From contig CAJQUW010005267.1 of the NCBI GenBank assembly GCA_907163375.1, forward strand, positions 434,001 through 498,000: 64,000 nucleotides of DNA. The letters run 5' to 3'. Position 1 is the first letter of the stretch. Every line of letters begins with the position of its first letter. Shown here in pieces: positions 22,101 through 35,615 of this stretch. The notes beneath the pieces were generated by a model that was given only the letters and a program-made list of their open reading frames with translations, was not told where the DNA came from and did no database searches. The translations under genes and the position numbers were made by a program. The stretch is from Prostheceraeus crozeri. Lineage: Eukaryota; Platyhelminthes; Polycladida; Euryleptidae.

Positions 22101-25086
22101 CGAGATTCAAGGACAGCTTCAACGTGAGGATTAATGGGAGAGGAGATGGATTGCGTAGCCTAGGCAGCTAACACCGCAGCAAACCACTTTTAATCCATTG
22201 AAATAAGATGGAGGGTACCATCGCACTGACGAATTTAATCCAGTGCGATTCAATTGCTCTAAAGCTGGTTGGACAGATGAGAGGTTTACTTAATAGCTCC
22301 TATTGATCATAATTCTTTACTTGAGTTCGCCTCGTGACCGAAGGTTGCCACAAAGGTACAGCATATTAAGTGACCATTACTGAATGTGCATTCCATTTGG
22401 ATAAAAATTTGATAACGGAACTTTCGATTCTTCAGCTGGAATTTACTGGTGAGCATCATCCTGTGTACTACTTAAGAGTTAGAAAAACATGGCGCGTTTT
22501 AAAACCACGCTTTAGATTAAAAGAAAGAGTGACTATAGCAACTATTACAAAATAACATGAAAAGTAAAAGGAGAATTAAGTTCCTTTTGAATTTTTCCAA
22601 TAATATCATTTGATAAAGCATTTACTTATGCAAACTAACAAATACAGATTGCAAAAGCATTTTCCCAGCCTTTGCAGGCATCTTTTAGACGGATTAGATA
22701 GCCACTTGTTGCACATTTGTGCAATAATGCTCAGTGCCTAATATGCACATGCTGCAAGCGCAAGGTATGATTACCGCGTTTTAGTTAAAATATGTTTCTA
22801 ACATACATTGAATACCTGTACTGCCTAAGGGATGGGAATAACTGGGTCTACCAAAACAGGGGGTTATTCAAGGCCATTTTCAAAACAGGGTACATAAAAT
22901 ATACAATTACAAATGAATAAACTTAATTTTACAATCTTGCTCACATTTAATTTCCTTAAATATCTATGTCTAATTATTGACTATTATGGATTAAAACTTC
23001 CGATTTCAGGTAGACTATGACGATGCTTTGCGATAATATCTCTTCATATTAATGGACTTTATTTAAGTTTTCTTGAGATGACACATTGGTAGCAGATCTG
23101 ATCATTTTTTATATCAGAATAAGTTGTTTCAAAGTTTGTTTTTTGTAATTTTGACAAAGAGGTTTCATGCGTCTTCTAATTTTATCAATTCCTTTCATTT
23201 TTTCCAATGATTTCAACTTTCATTTGCATTATTTATGGGTTAGAATACAACAAAATTGCATCAGATAAATAGAAGGATCTCTGAATGACTTTATAGCTCA
23301 CTTGATTGATATCCGCTTTCTTGAGCTCTCTTTTCGTCATATAAACACCTCTCAAAGTCGAATGACCGGTTCCTCTTAAAGTGTTCAAATTAATTGAACT
23401 TACAACTGACAGGGGTACTCTGTAAATATTATCATCACATACACGAATATTGTTAATTATTCAAATATGACAATTACATAATGCGTTTCTTAAGAACACT
23501 TTCTGCTATACACGCCATAGAGATCGATAAGACCTATCTAACTGTACACTATATGTGGAGAAGCCACATTTTTAAATAGCAATTTTACGCAGTACCAATG
23601 CGGCTCAATAAAGTGATCACTAATTCAGCGTAGTTACTGAAATTATTAGTTATCAAAAAGAATCTCCATTATTGCAAGTTCTGATATCCCTTGAACAAAG
23701 ATTGGAAAGTAAAGCTGAGTTGACAATCGTACCACGCAAAGATTGCTCTACGCATGTCAAACGCATGCATTGTAAACTTCCATTACCCCATAATGCACCG
23801 ACATTGAAAATGAATTATTGATTATAGTGCATGTTGTCATGATCAATTGCGACAGCTAATTAGCAAATAATACACCGTACTCAAACGTGCTGATAAAAAT
23901 GGACATTTGTCACCGTTGATAAAAAGAAATTATTTTATTACTCTTTTACATGTATAACATAGGCCAACATCCTCTCACACGACATGTGCATGTAGTCTAC
24001 ATCAAAGAAGGCATATTTCCGAATAGCATCGTTCAACGTGCACTATACTGCCTTGGTAATTTCACTAAGGTTTTTAGATTTCACCTGATTCTGGAAAATT
24101 TTATTCGAGTTGCGGCCGGGATTGAGTTTTCAACTCTTCTTTTATTTAAGCTTTACTGTGTAAATTTTTACAGAGCACTCACTTCATCTCTACGTAACAA
24201 ATCTAGGGCCTTAATTTTCCATTTTCTCATAACAACGATGTCATTGAGCAAACGAAGAATTTCCAGCAAAGGGGTGGGAGATGGAGAAATTGATACCAGC
24301 AACATTAAAACCTAAATTTTCGACTTATCTTATTTATGCCGTATTGCTAAATTAAACTAGTCGACAGAGGCCGTACACTAAAGAAATGAAAGTATGTCAA
24401 TCTTTATACTATCTTAATCAAGACTGTAATATGGCTTGCACAGAATAGGCCAATTTCAAGAGTTCACGTAGGAATCAGTATAAGTGACAAGATGCTTTGT
24501 AATATGAAAGTGACACGATGTTTTCATTAAAAATTGAAGTGCTTAACTGTCCATCAATGACAAGAACAAAAGAGCTTAATCTCTCGGATACAAATGACAC
24601 AGTTCAACTTAACCACAGAGACAAATTACGCTTCAAAATGTTTTGAGCTTTTGATTGTATATTTACAATTATGCTTGAAGTATTTGTGAATTTAAGTTCA
24701 AGTAGCATTTCTGTGTACCACCTATGCAGACGACATTAAATCAAAGCAAAATCCTTCGTAAGTTAACCTGGCATGTTATCTGCCCATTTATTTACTGATG
24801 CGTACACAATATCATGTAGTATTTTTACTTTGCAATATTTCAATCACAGTTCTAGCAATTCAGCAATCTGTTGGAAACCAAATCTTGGTTACAGATCAAG
24901 GTCTTGGCTGGTTGAGAGAAGTTATTTAGAATTCTGTTGAGACATATCATTGCAACCCTAAGGCGTGAAGTGATCATTCAATTGGTCTGTAATTGTCTGT
25001 ATTATAATAATAATTGACGTGAGCATTTTCATTTGACCTGCGCTCCATGTAGAGAAGGTTTTTACATAAACAAATGTCTCTGCTGA
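19150..25086. other. Long stretch without recognisable gene
   Basis: No motif-bearing frame or repeat was recognised over about 6 kb. The longest frames (21444-21800, - and 23950-24315, +) have no domain similarity that I can name and no consensus splice sites at their ends. Confidence 0.4.
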
Positions 25087-25540
25087 TAAGGGCGAATATC
25101 ATCGACTGGGAGAAGGGGATAAAAGTTGTTTTGAATGTAATCTCGTTGTAATAAAAAGTGGCTCCGTTGGGTAGTTCCGCTAACTTAACACATGCACATG
25201 AATATGTTGCAATATCACTGTTTTTAACTGCATTGTTGTGAAAAATGAAGTATACATATGTGATCAACGCAACACATTGAATCAGGTATAGTGACAATAT
25301 CAGCGAACCAAGAAGTCCGCTCCGCTAACTTCACAACGGAACCACTTTTATCTGTAAACTTGAATTTCTCAAGCACGACTGCGAATTTGTGGAATCTGAG
25401 CCCAGATTTGTGATCAGGAGGCTGAAATTGATGTAGTAGAAGTTATTTCGAATAGAATCTCGCTGTAGTAAAATGTGGTTCCGCTGGGTAGATTCGTCAT
25501 CTTCACACACGTGGAGAACGTCTCATATTCTGATAGTGCG
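25087..25540. repeat. Degenerate local duplication with an inverted copy
   Basis: A stretch of about 80 bp at 25124-25206 recurs directly at 25439-25530. Both carry GGCTCCGTTGGGTAG or GGTTCCGCTGGGTAG after AATCTCG. A third, inverted part-copy sits at about 25315-25352, reading AACGGAACCACTTTTAT on the + strand. Identity by eye is about 75 percent. No coding capacity is evident. Confidence 0.45.
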
Positions 25541-28500
25541 ACCAGCATTCGCCGACAGATATTGACTAATGTTGAAATTATTTATTAATTATTTTTTTTA
25601 AGACAACATATTGCCCTCTACTTAGCACAGTGGTCAATGAACAGATAGTAGATCCATATTTGAAGGCATGCATTTGCTTCCATTGTTTGTCCATTCTTTT
25701 CTGACTCATCATGGATCGAAAAGTGTCGGCGATAAAGTAGCACGTGTAAATGCACCCTAATAGAAATGTCAAATGCAAAAGGACGTGACGGAAAGTTGTC
25801 CTAAAAATCATCGCCTTTCCCAAACCCCCGACCGTACTCGGTTCCCTTCTCTGAGCTCAATGTCGATGGGAAAAGAGAAAAATGAGGTTCTATTTAAAAT
25901 AGGATTGAAAGGGATGACCCAGTTAATTTATGTTTACGAAGCAAGGCATCGATCTATCAACATCTTCGACCAGGGTGTAGGTTATCGATGAAAATGCTGA
26001 CGTCAATGGATCGCCTCATTTACTTCAAAAATCTTTCAAATACTCCGCTCGGTCTCCGAACTTTATTAGCGGAAAAGAGTGGAAGAGTCACAAATGTCCA
26101 AACGATGAAGTTATCGAATGATGCATGACTGGAAAAGGCTGGAAGCACAAGAATTTATCAGATTGTGTCATATTTTGGGCGGTTCTATTTTTATGAACAA
26201 CAGCTTTTAGGAGTGATTAAAATCAAATTCTTTAATTCTCTAGCATACTTTGCCAATGGACATGCATGAATCGATCAGCGAGATCTAGATAGCGTCATTG
26301 TTATGAAGTGTGTAATTATCTCACAGGTCATTCATCAGTGTATTCACCTAAAAACTGTTCACCTACTTATTGCAGATTTAGAGACCCCACATCATCTGAT
26401 CTAACTTACCATTAACAACACAGTTAAGATTTATAAAGATATGATACGGCTCTTAAACAATGAAGCTCCAAAGAATGAGGAAACTGTCATTGTTATAATC
26501 ACTGACATATCGACGGGATGTCTATGAATAATTATATAGTAGAACTCAGGATACACAACTCCCAAAGTGTGAACTGTGGACTGAAGTTTTGCAGCTTGCA
26601 ACATTTATGTAGACAGTTTTATCATTATTTTGGGTTTAATTAGAACTTCAAGACTTTGTGGAAATGTATGCAATTGGCTTGTGTCGACATCATGGTCATG
26701 TATAACATATGTAATATACACATGCGTATTGCGCAGAAAATTAGTACAAATCGAGCTGATTATGTGGTGATTACTATATAAATTTAAAGAGAGGAGCCGT
26801 AAATTTTGAACAGAATTTATTCGCATATGCTGAAAGATATAACGATTTGCTCTCGCTGTTTAATGCTTTTTTGACCCGCTTGCAATCAAATCTCTCAAAA
26901 GATTCTATAAAATGTGAATAATCCTTTGGCGTTATGCACAGGGTAAGAATTCGTATTGCCGTTTGAAAGCTTTGTCAGTACATTCTAAACCATATTCCAG
27001 GAGAAATGACGCTAATCTTACGCCAACATGTTATTGAATTGAGTGCAAAATAACATAGATTTAATCAACACTTTTTTTGAAGAACACAATTGGGCAACAA
27101 TACAAGCCATTTTCTAATTTTCTCCAAAGATAATTTGTTTTTTTTCAACGGTTGATAGCACCTAGCATTTAGGAAGCATCTACATATGAGAGTAGACTAA
27201 AATAACATTGCAGTAATGCTTATAACTTCTAATCAAACATACAAAAATCAGAAGTTTCCACTGTCATAAGTAAACTCAACCCACAGTCAATTCTCTCCGC
27301 TTTGGGAATTGTGTATCCCGAGTTCTATATCATATTATTATTCCTGGACATTGCTGATAACGACCAGACTGGTCTTTGAGGAAAAATATGCTGCAAGAAA
27401 GCATTTGATAATAGTTGGTGTGGCAAAAAGGAAAGTTGTACATTCAATTTACTTGCATTTTTTGGAAAGGTAAATCGCGACCGCTTCAGCAAATATAAAT
27501 GTTGAAATGATATAAAATGTTTCATGACCATCTTTCCGATACATGAATGCCTGTGACCTTTTAACTGCTACCTACCATTCAGCATTTCATTTATGAAATT
27601 GGTGAGCTCCCGGTCTAAGATCAATGGTGGGGTTTACTTCAAAGTAGCAGCTATCAAAAAATATGATAAGCTGTGTTTGCATCCGTGATTTATCCCGGAA
27701 TAAATTAATTGGAGAAATAAAATATCAATTTGCTTTGAATATTGAATTAGTGAATCACATTGGAAATACGTTGTATAGCAAAAGAAATGTCATATCTGGC
27801 CAGGCGAAATTGCATCAAATATATTTGCTGCAGCTCTTACAATGGATTTCGGCATGGAACATCCTTGAACAAGGCATTCAGATGCCATTAATCTGTCATT
27901 GATCACCAGTCAACCGAGATGACTTTTATTTTCAATGTGATGTCCAGTAAAGCTATGCAGTTTTTGATCGGCTCGTTTCTTTTAATGATAAGTCATATGA
28001 CTGCAATTTTAGCAGAATAAAACAGATGTCTCTAAAACAACAGCTGTGCTGACCAATACGATCAAGCTCCATTAAGTAGTCAGATGATAAGACGCACTTG
28101 AATACAATAAACTACTTTATCTCGGATTTATAATAAAATGCCCTTGAATGAATGACTATATTCATAAATGTTTTTTCAACATGTTGTCAATCCTATGATG
28201 CAGAAAAAGTAACGAGAAGAATTTTAACTAGTGAGTTGAGACTGTAAATTAAGAAATTGTTATGTTTACATGTATGTCAAAAACTTGCTGTGTAGTTCTG
28301 AAAAATATAAATTTTTAAATTTTAAATTACAGCTTCAATGATTTCGCTTCTCTTATTTTGCCTTAGAACTTAGTAGTCTTGTAAGTGTTCTTCATGAAAT
28401 CCAAATTCTCTGTTAATTTTTATTGTCATTGTTGATATACCATAGTATGGTCTTTTGTTGTTTATTGTTTGTTGTATAGTATTTTACTGCTTATTTTTGC

Positions 28501-29476
28501 TATCATAGGCCTTTCCTCCTTTTTCGTAATTTACCATATCATTTCCAGTCTAGATCTTGTGTCTTTGAAAACACTGCTTTAATTTACAAAGAAGTGTACA
28601 TGTATGCGAATATGGTAACTTGTATTTTTCACTCATATGAAGTGCGCTATATCATTGCACGTACATGCATGAACAGCATCGATATCAGAGTATAGAGATT
28701 GTGGTCATCACTCACACACATGCATGCCGATGAAATAAGCAGTGCCAGCAAGTCAATTGCTATTTTTATGAGAAAAATGTTCATAATCGTGCGAATCAGA
28801 GACAATCTTTTGAAGGCGAATACTTTCAAAATGTTCCGATCGCCAGGAGTTGAGTTATTTTTGAGTTGACACTCTATCTACCACATCCCTGCTCTATAGT
28901 TATTATTGCATCATTGTGTCTTGTAAGAGTGTGATGCTGATAGGTTGTGCTCTAAATATGCCTACTAGCACTCTAGAATGTGTGATGTTTTCCGTTCGAA
29001 GTTGAGTAGTGATGGCATTAGAGCTAAGAAGCTAATCAATTACATTCACTATCATTAATAATCAATCAATCAAGGAATTGCAATTTATTGACAGCAATCA
29101 TCTATTTGCAATTTTTAAAACAGTTATCAATCTTCGATTTAAGACATTTATTTATTCATGTGGTTGTTTAAATATTCTGCACAATTTTTGGGAAATATCT
29201 ACATGGGCACCCGGTCGCCACCCATGAAGCATGTGATAACATCATATCAAACATGTGGGTGTATATAACTAATAATTTGAGAAAGACTATTTCCGTGTGA
29301 ATCTGAAAGTTTGAATTAATTCTTATGTAGAACGAGATCAGCGATAATGTTTTTCATGTTAAATCTGCTTGTCAAACAAGCCTCTTGCTGTTCAACTCGT
29401 TCAACAATGTGTAAATTAGGTGTGTAAAAAGCTATCTATAACTGACGCTTGCTTTCTATTGCGGACATCTCGTTAG
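25541..29476. other. No recognisable gene
   Basis: Only short unsupported frames are present. An (AATC)-like run at about 29057-29070 could be an old LINE tail but has no coding remnant next to it. Confidence 0.4.
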
Positions 29477-29650
29477 ATCGTCGTCAGGTTGATAGCTTCC
29501 AAAATTCGTTATTGTCCTCCACCTCACAATCACCATTGGACAATAGTTGGCAAGACGTTGTTGCGTGTCACGAAGCAAAGCTTGCTGTTAATCACGCGAC
29601 CTTCTTTCGCGTTTTATCAGCGTTACCCGTCCCAGCCTCCGGCCGAACAG
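29477..29650 (+). CDS. Candidate upstream exon of the NCX gene
   Basis: The frame is open to the splice donor CAG|GTGAGC at 29650 and exits with one base, G. The NCX exon at 33462 begins with two bases, AT, so the junction would make GAT (Asp) and stay open. A CTGAC branch-like word at 29442, a pyrimidine stretch and AG at 29475-29476 give a possible acceptor. A second AG at 29486-29487 is an alternative. The block is richer in GC than its surroundings. No ATG occurs in the frame, so any start codon lies further upstream. The peptide (for example LDNSWQDVVACHEAKLAV) shows no recognised domain. It would lie in the extracellular N-terminal region, which is poorly conserved in NCX proteins. Confidence 0.35.
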
Positions 29651-32600
29651 GTGAGCTGAGTTGAAGCGAATTGCACGAGTTGTAATTCAATGTTTGCATT
29701 TAGTAAAAGAGATTAGGAGAAATATTATTCAAATTTTGAAGAGGACAAAATGATTACAACGATCAATAGTTAGAAACATGCAGCTGAATAAAATTACTAA
29801 TTACTTGTAAGACAATTCGAGGAAGATAAGGCAAGATCCGTTCCATTCACTATACAATAAATTCGCATCTTTCTTGATTAAAATAGATTCCGGTAGCATG
29901 TACCGACCTTTTGACTTCAAACTGTTTTCTCAGAGCTGCTTTTTTTCTGTTCATGTATAGAAGCCTCTATGGGGGGGGGGGAGGGGGTAAAAATGAGAAC
30001 AATCATCTAAAGCAACTGTATAAAAATGAATTTGATTCTCAACATTTATTTTTTTATTTTGTCAATTATTGCGCTGATGGTGGTATTAAAAGGCACTGGA
30101 ACTTTTCAAAATCAGGCAAAGTTTTTTCAAAATTCTAAAAGGATAGTTTAACGCTAAAGCAAATCAGCTAAAAAGTCATCTATAAATAGCATTAAGGAAT
30201 GGCATCCACACGCATTTTCCGAAGAAATTTCGTTTTCAATGACGTCATTTGTATGATTTTCATAAGATTCCACCTGTGATTAGATTGAGGCCATTCGAAA
30301 TGTAACCTATTTGGTTACTCCTGCTGAAGTGATTGCGAAACTTGCAGTGTAACCAGTCAAAGGCACAAGCAATGCAAAATTAGCTGTGTTGTCTGATCAT
30401 GAGCTGACTGAAGCGAAAGTAATAAGTAATTTTTCTTAGCCATCCGACTCCCGAAATCTGATTTTTCGCTTTTGTATAAGGCCAGAATCCTATTAAGTCT
30501 AATTCTAACCGCATCCTGCGTCCCCTGTCGCAGTTTCGCTGTGGTGCTCGTAAAACTAAGCTGTCCGACCTGAGATTCTGTCACTTTTAGTTTCAGTGTA
30601 TTTTTGGACTTTCACCAAAGTTGGTGGTTTTTACCAATTTTGCCAGTTTTTCAAGCATTTAGTGTGACAATTTTCAATGAAATGCATCGATTTTTGATAT
30701 GAGTGAATTATTAAACGAAAGTATGAGTCTATAATCACATCTGCAATACCATAGAAATCGAATAGAGTATTTGAGTCAAAGGTTGTGCAAATACTACTTT
30801 GGCCCTATTAAACAACTTTTGAAGTAATGAGGCCCCATTGAGAATAATTCATATAGATCCTGATAGGCTGGTGGGATGAATGACAAAGTGCAATGGTACT
30901 CTGAAAAAGACCTGCATTAAATACTTATGAGCTACGAAAAAATCTTCTGTCGGCACGCAAGAATTGTGATTCGCTTCACTTAATAGGTAGTTGTGATTTC
31001 AAATAATAATTCAGAAGGGACAGTTGCTTACATGTATGAGCATTTTTTCACAATTTGCATTATTTTCGTATCATAATCATTTAAATAATTTATGCCCATA
31101 GAAGATAAATCGTATGGACAACTTAATGATTCAGATTCAAATATGGATTGCTAATTTTTTGCCGTAGAAGTGTTGACTTTTGCAATTTTCCTTTTATAAC
31201 CTACTCTAATAGTCTTCACCTCACAAGTATTATGTATATTTGCCTCATAAGTATCTATGCAATAAACACTTGCCACTGTTGTCAGTGACCGATATTCCAA
31301 GAAAGGCATGCAAACTTTTTTTATCCATTCAATTAGCAAAAAGTATGTTTTATAGTGTGCTGCTGTCAGATAATATTAGAAAGGAGCATCATTTATAGTT
31401 ACAATTTTCATTTTGAAATGCAAAATTTCTCTCGTATCGAATTGCATGACTGTATTTGATCAATTTCAATGAAAAGTCTGCAATTCGATCAAGGATCACT
31501 AAAAAATCGTCATGAATATAAGTTTTCCAGTATGGCGAATCACAATTCATTATGATGCGTCATTGGAAAATTTAAAATCGTATGTCAGTATAATTTAATA
31601 TTTATAAATTATATGTGATGTGTTATAGATGTGATAATAGTAAACATCTCATCGCATGTTATTTAGAAAGTGAATGAATTGATTTACATGACAGATGTGA
31701 TTGATAATCATGAATTTCGATTAGGAAAGAATACACACTATACTACTTGAGATTATACTACTATGAAATCAGTGGAACTGGATGCACATAATGTGAGGCT
31801 TGCATATGAATTGGTACATGAATTTGATAAAGTTTCAACTCATTTTAAGCACACACACACACACTTAACATGTCAGGCATCTATAGAAACATCTGCACGA
31901 AGCATTGGTTGACATGGATTTTCTGTATGTGCAGTAGGCCTATGCATCTATTCAAAAAGGAAAAGATTGACGAGCACCAATAAAACTCTCATTATGAGAG
32001 TACAAACGAGAGTCTTGTGTTCGTTGATAAAACTTTTATTGGTGTTCGTCAATCTTCTGCATTCTGAATAGAATTACACCAGTGGCGGAAAGAGACACAA
32101 AAACTGTGCGATTACATGTAAACGTATCTTACTTCACAAAGGTTAAACGAAGCATACGTGAGCACTGCTATTCTATCGTCTCCGATGAGTTATGTTTTGT
32201 AATTCTGAAATGCATGAATAAGTTTAAAACACAAACGATTTGCATAATCTAAAATGCATTAATAATGTATCAAAATTAGGAACCCCGCTTCTGTGATATT
32301 GCATGTCATGTCACTCATTGTGCAAATGCATGAATCCTAACATTAATGAAAGCACTTAATAATTTCTAGTCTGTTACGTAGACAGTCTATCATTCACGTC
32401 TTGATCAAACATTGTCTCTGAAGATTTGCTGCCGTTGCCAATGATTATAACCTTGGAAGCTCGAAAGATGAAGCAGCAATGATTGATATCACCCTACCAA
32501 ATTGAATTGCATCATATTTGTTAGCGAAGTTCCTTGATGACTTTAAGATAAACCTCCCACTGTTTTCATGCACGTTGTTCAAAATAAGTATAATCTTTAT

Positions 32601-33461
32601 GGCAGTTTAATGATTTATATAATAAAACGCGTAATGAATATTGTTGTCTCACTGATCTGGCTTGATCGTAAAAATAAAATTCACTGAACCAGTTAAAGTA
32701 ACGATGAGGGTGAAGCCAAACATTTATTGTCTGTTTAATGAACCGTAGTGTCTGTAATTTGATTTCTCGATAATAAGTCCATATAATATTTCTATGTATT
32801 GAAAAAGAATAATGAAAACATTAAATGATTGTGAAACATGTAGTCAAATGTCAAATACAAAATAATAAATGCAATAGCTACAGTGTAGTAACTGCAGTGT
32901 TATATAAGCAAATGCGTCGGAGTCAAATACGAGTAAATGAACGTCTAAATTGGTTAAATAATGCAGACCATTGAAATTAAAATGTAATTACGAAGAAATG
33001 ACAAATTGTTAACTACCTTGATAAAACTTGAAATTTTTACACCTGATTCAGGTGTAAATATTATCTGAACATTATTAAAAACAGTCAAGAGCAATCGTGA
33101 TGCACGAAAGATTAAATTCATAAGCATTTAGAATTGCGGAATTTACAGTTTGTATCTAAATTTCTTGTATTCAAAAGATACTGCCAAGATTCCTAATAAA
33201 CATTGGAAAAGACACTAGATGGAAAGCTTGGAAGTGCTTAGGTTCCAAAACGTCCTCTAGGTCAGTCAGGGTTTCATGATGTCTAATTTTCAGTGATTCC
33301 ATTTACTTGCATATTAACTGAAAAAGATGCATTCATCAGGTCTACATGCGCTCCATACTGTAGCTGTTTAAATTTTAATTTAAATGCGAAAAAAATGAAA
33401 CATCTTGCCTTCTCAAATATGCTTGTCAGCTTCTTTACATCCCCATTTTAACTATTTTAAG
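29651..33461 (+). other. Noncoding; intron if the 29477 exon is real
   Basis: It contains a G-run at 29971-29987, a CA run at 31850-31864 and the hairpin element at 31949-32071. Other frames have no support. The end at 33461 is an AG acceptor preceded by CATTTTAACTATTTTA. Confidence 0.4.
31949..32071. repeat. Hairpin MITE, arms about 43 bp
   Basis: The left arm begins CTATTCAAAAAGGAAAAG and includes GATTGACGAGCACCAATAAAA. The right arm is its reverse complement at about 80 percent identity, with GATTGACGAACACCAATAAAA on the - strand. A short loop separates them, and there is no coding content. Confidence 0.55.
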
Positions 33462-34333
33462 ATGATGCATTGGATGTCAATGTAGAAAATAATGAAAGAT
33501 CTTTCTCACCACAATATACGAACATAGCTCTTCATCCAGCAGATCTGAATTACTTGCATATTCTTTTCAGAATTCCCCCTATCGACCGGGCGATGGTGAC
33601 GTATCAGTACACCAACTATACTAATGGATGGGTCATTGAGGCCCTTGCTGAAAACACCACAGCTTGTGAATCCTTCTTGCTCCTGCCAGCTGAGAATCTG
33701 TGGGCACAATGGGTTCGTGGCATGCTTTATCTCCTGGCTATGATATATATGTTCCTTGGCATAGCTATCGCTAGCGACATCTTCATGTCGTCCATAGAAT
33801 GGATCACTGCTACAAAGCGTGAGGTCACTTACTACGATGAAGAAAAAGGAGAGGCCGTTACGAAGGAAGTCTACATTTGGAACGAAACCGTAGCTAATTT
33901 ATCCTTGATGGCCCTGGGATCTTCAGCTCCTGAAATTCTCATTGCTATTGGCGAAGCTTGCAACAAGCTAACCAACATTGACAATGGAGTTAAAGAAGAC
34001 AGTTTGGGTCTTTTTACCATCATTGGATCTGCTGCATTCAACCTTTTGATTATTGTAGCAATTTGCATGGTTTCAGTGCCCTCTCCTGAACCAAAGAAGA
34101 TCAAGGAGTTTGGTGTTTACCTTTTCACTTGCTGTACCTCACTGTGGGCCTACATCTGGATGATGATCTGCGCGGTATACATCTCTCCTCACGTCATTGA
34201 CTGGTGGGAAGCGTGGATTACTCTAGCGTTTTTCCCTATTATGATCATCATCGCCTATTGTCAGGATAGCGGTTGGTGGATCCACAAATGCTCAAAGAAC
34301 AAGATTGAGCAATCAGAGCCATCAAGCAGACAA
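33462..34333 (+). CDS. Na+/Ca2+ exchanger (NCX/SLC8 family), N-terminal-half exon
   Basis: NCX proteins exchange Na+ for Ca2+ across the plasma membrane. Counting codon 1 at 33470 (a TTG inside the exon, not a start), five membrane spans fall at about 84-105, 141-162, 181-203, 217-238 and 247-265. The alpha-1 repeat is clear: [19 protein letters not shown], with the ion-binding Glu of APE at 154, and GSAAFN ending at Asn191. The segment [20 protein letters not shown] fits the first transport span. Possible N-glycosylation sites are NYT (49) and NTT (62), on the extracellular side. The exon enters after AG at 33460-33461 with two bases of a split codon (the in-frame TAA at 33458 is intronic). 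It leaves in phase 0 at CAA|GTAAGC, just after the fifth span, where the cytoplasmic loop begins. Divergences from vertebrate NCX1 include a longer loop before GSAAFN and Leu-Phe in place of Pro-Ser. It is probably a divergent invertebrate paralogue; the 3' half lies outside the window. Confidence 0.93.
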
Positions 34334-35602
34334 GTAAGCAAACTTCTTCAAATAATGATTTTACCTTTTGGATGTGAATATTCTGTATCCCAAGAGTCAG
34401 ACATATTAGTCATTAAGCTTACAAAGTCGGTTGCTGACCAAGCAAGAATCCGCGTATTTGACTATTCAATATTCTTTGCACTTTTCTAAAACTGTATGCA
34501 AGAAAACTTTAGGAAACACGTGATCTGTTATTTATATTAACTGGCTTTTTATCTTCTAGTGTATGACGGTAAAAGTCGGAATAATTGAAAACAGGGATCC
34601 CCGTTGCTTAAAGCATCGTATGAAAGTTGTAGTGAAATTATCAGATCCGTTTATTATCTTCCCAAAAAACATTTTACTACATAAGACTGCCGGCTTAGTA
34701 AATTGCATCATCATACATCTTTTATTGTAAATTCATGAAAGTTTTTCGAGTTAACTCATAAATGCCACGTGTCTTACTATTCGACATTGTTTGCAACATA
34801 CGTGTATTGTAAATATTGAACACATCAGCGTAGCAGTACTTCTAAATTATTCACAATTGCTGCATCCGACATTTATGCTGAAGAGTGTCATTGTCAAAAT
34901 CTGCATGATGAGTGAATCTTTAGGCTCGGCGCAAACATAATTGACATCGCCTAATACTTCATCCGACTGCACCAATGTTCGGAGTTCTTGAAATTTAGGA
35001 GTTTCTATGTGCACCTAATTACTTCTAAATTCCTGAAGTTGATATTCGATTGAATTCTATGAGCGAGAATCTCATAAAATCCTAGAGTTTTGCATGCAGA
35101 TCGTGCATTTTCAATTCCAATATCTGTGACTATCCACCATATCCAAATGGTAGCAAGAATAACAAAGAGGTCAGTAGGTTGCGAAGTCGTTTTGTAGGGA
35201 ACAGGATAGGCAAGCAGAAGGTTGATTCAGCAGTGATATCTTATTTATACGCACATGCATGCCGGCGTCGTCCAAGATTTACTATTTCACTGTTTGCTTT
35301 TGACATCATAATTGGTTTTTCCTACGTAATCAACTCAGTGAACGTGTCACATTTGTTGCGCACCCGCGTTCAGTGCATGCAAGTTTTCCAGCAAAAGCTT
35401 TATGTTGCATCTGAACCTTAAAAATATCTTTTGACTGGATTTTGGCAGATTCTTATGACTCCCTATGATGTTGATATATATGCATTGTATGCTGATATGA
35501 TGTTGTACACGAGAGGTGGCCCACCCTAACACAGACTACATACCGGCTTGTCTAAATTCAGTGGTCATAGCACCTACAGGGATTAAAAGGGTCTAATGAT
35601 AG
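34334..35602 (+). other. NCX intron, first part
   Basis: The donor GTAAGC is at 34334. The frame continues by chance to 34489. No exon-like block or repeat was recognised before the Penelope-like insertion, and the 80-codon frame at 35179-35421 is unsupported. Confidence 0.6.
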
Positions 35603-35615
35603 GTTCCTATATGAA
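35603..35615. repeat. 13-bp target duplication, left copy
   Basis: GTTCCTATATGAA here is repeated exactly at 37652-37664, bounding the head-to-head Penelope-like pair. Confidence 0.7.

Noticed and set aside
23950..24315. 121-codon open frame on the + strand
   Set aside because: It has no recognised motif, codon use looks random, and no splice sites of quality flank it.
34541..34570. Acceptor TTTTTATCTTCTAG followed closely by GTAAAA
   Set aside because: It would be a 9-nt exon with a weak donor, which is too little to call.
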